Shown here: positions 6,607 through 6,644 of the stretch, one piece after another | How positions within the stretch are numbered: position 1 is the first letter of the stretch | Layout of the letters: every line of letters starts with the position of its first letter | Origin: Lentisphaeria bacterium UBA1776 | GTDB taxonomy: Bacteria; Verrucomicrobiota; Lentisphaeria; Victivallales; Victivallaceae | Assembly (NCBI GenBank): GCA_002314605.1 | Contig: DCGO01000123.1 | Span: 1-6,644 of the forward strand | Length of the DNA: 6,644 bases | Reading direction: 5' to 3' | The notes under the pieces: generated by a model | The model's input: the letters and a program-made list of their open reading frames with translations, nothing else | What the model was told of the DNA's origin: nothing | The model's database searches: none | Position numbers and translations under genes: made by a program

Positions 6607-6644
6607 CGTAAAAAACAATATTTTAGGGCACCTCTATTCATTGC

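Overview
The window most resembles a Lentisphaerota (Victivallis-like) or related Planctomycetota/Verrucomicrobiota-group genome. The main pointer is the first gene. It encodes a type IV prepilin/pseudopilin-like protein whose KFTLIELLVVIAIIAILAS core, downstream Cys-x3-LKQ segment, CP motif and H-x9-D box match a class of proteins that is massively expanded in those phyla. The DNA is moderately GC-rich with Shine-Dalgarno starts. The taxonomic call is inference from protein style, not from a marker gene.

Left part (1-4055) is a rightward, tightly packed three-gene unit of exported proteins: a pseudopilin-like protein (22-822), an 842-residue secreted multidomain protein with a glycoside-hydrolase-like layout (819-3347), and a 208-residue secreted helical protein of unknown function (3370-3996). 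Genes 1 and 2 overlap by ATGA. Genes 2 and 3 are 22 bases apart. A 12-bp-stem hairpin (4026-4055) follows the third gene and probably ends the transcript. The layout suggests a small carbohydrate-processing locus in which an enzyme-like protein is made together with its own pseudopilin and a small exported partner.

Right part (4056-6644) is unrelated in theme. A cytoplasmic CapA-family (PGA_cap, metallophosphatase-fold) protein runs rightward (4119-5429; the start is set by a GGGAGG ribosome site). It converges with a leftward TrmA/RlmD-family RNA m5U methyltransferase (5410-6606), and the two coding regions overlap tail to tail by 20 bases. The methyltransferase keeps the catalytic Cys and Glu but has no TRAM domain and no iron-sulfur cysteine cluster.

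No RNA genes, CRISPR arrays, insertion sequences or integrase sites were seen. The most unusual content is the translationally coupled pseudopilin/hydrolase-like pair with its unrecognised small secreted partner. Whether this is a described system cannot be judged without database searches.
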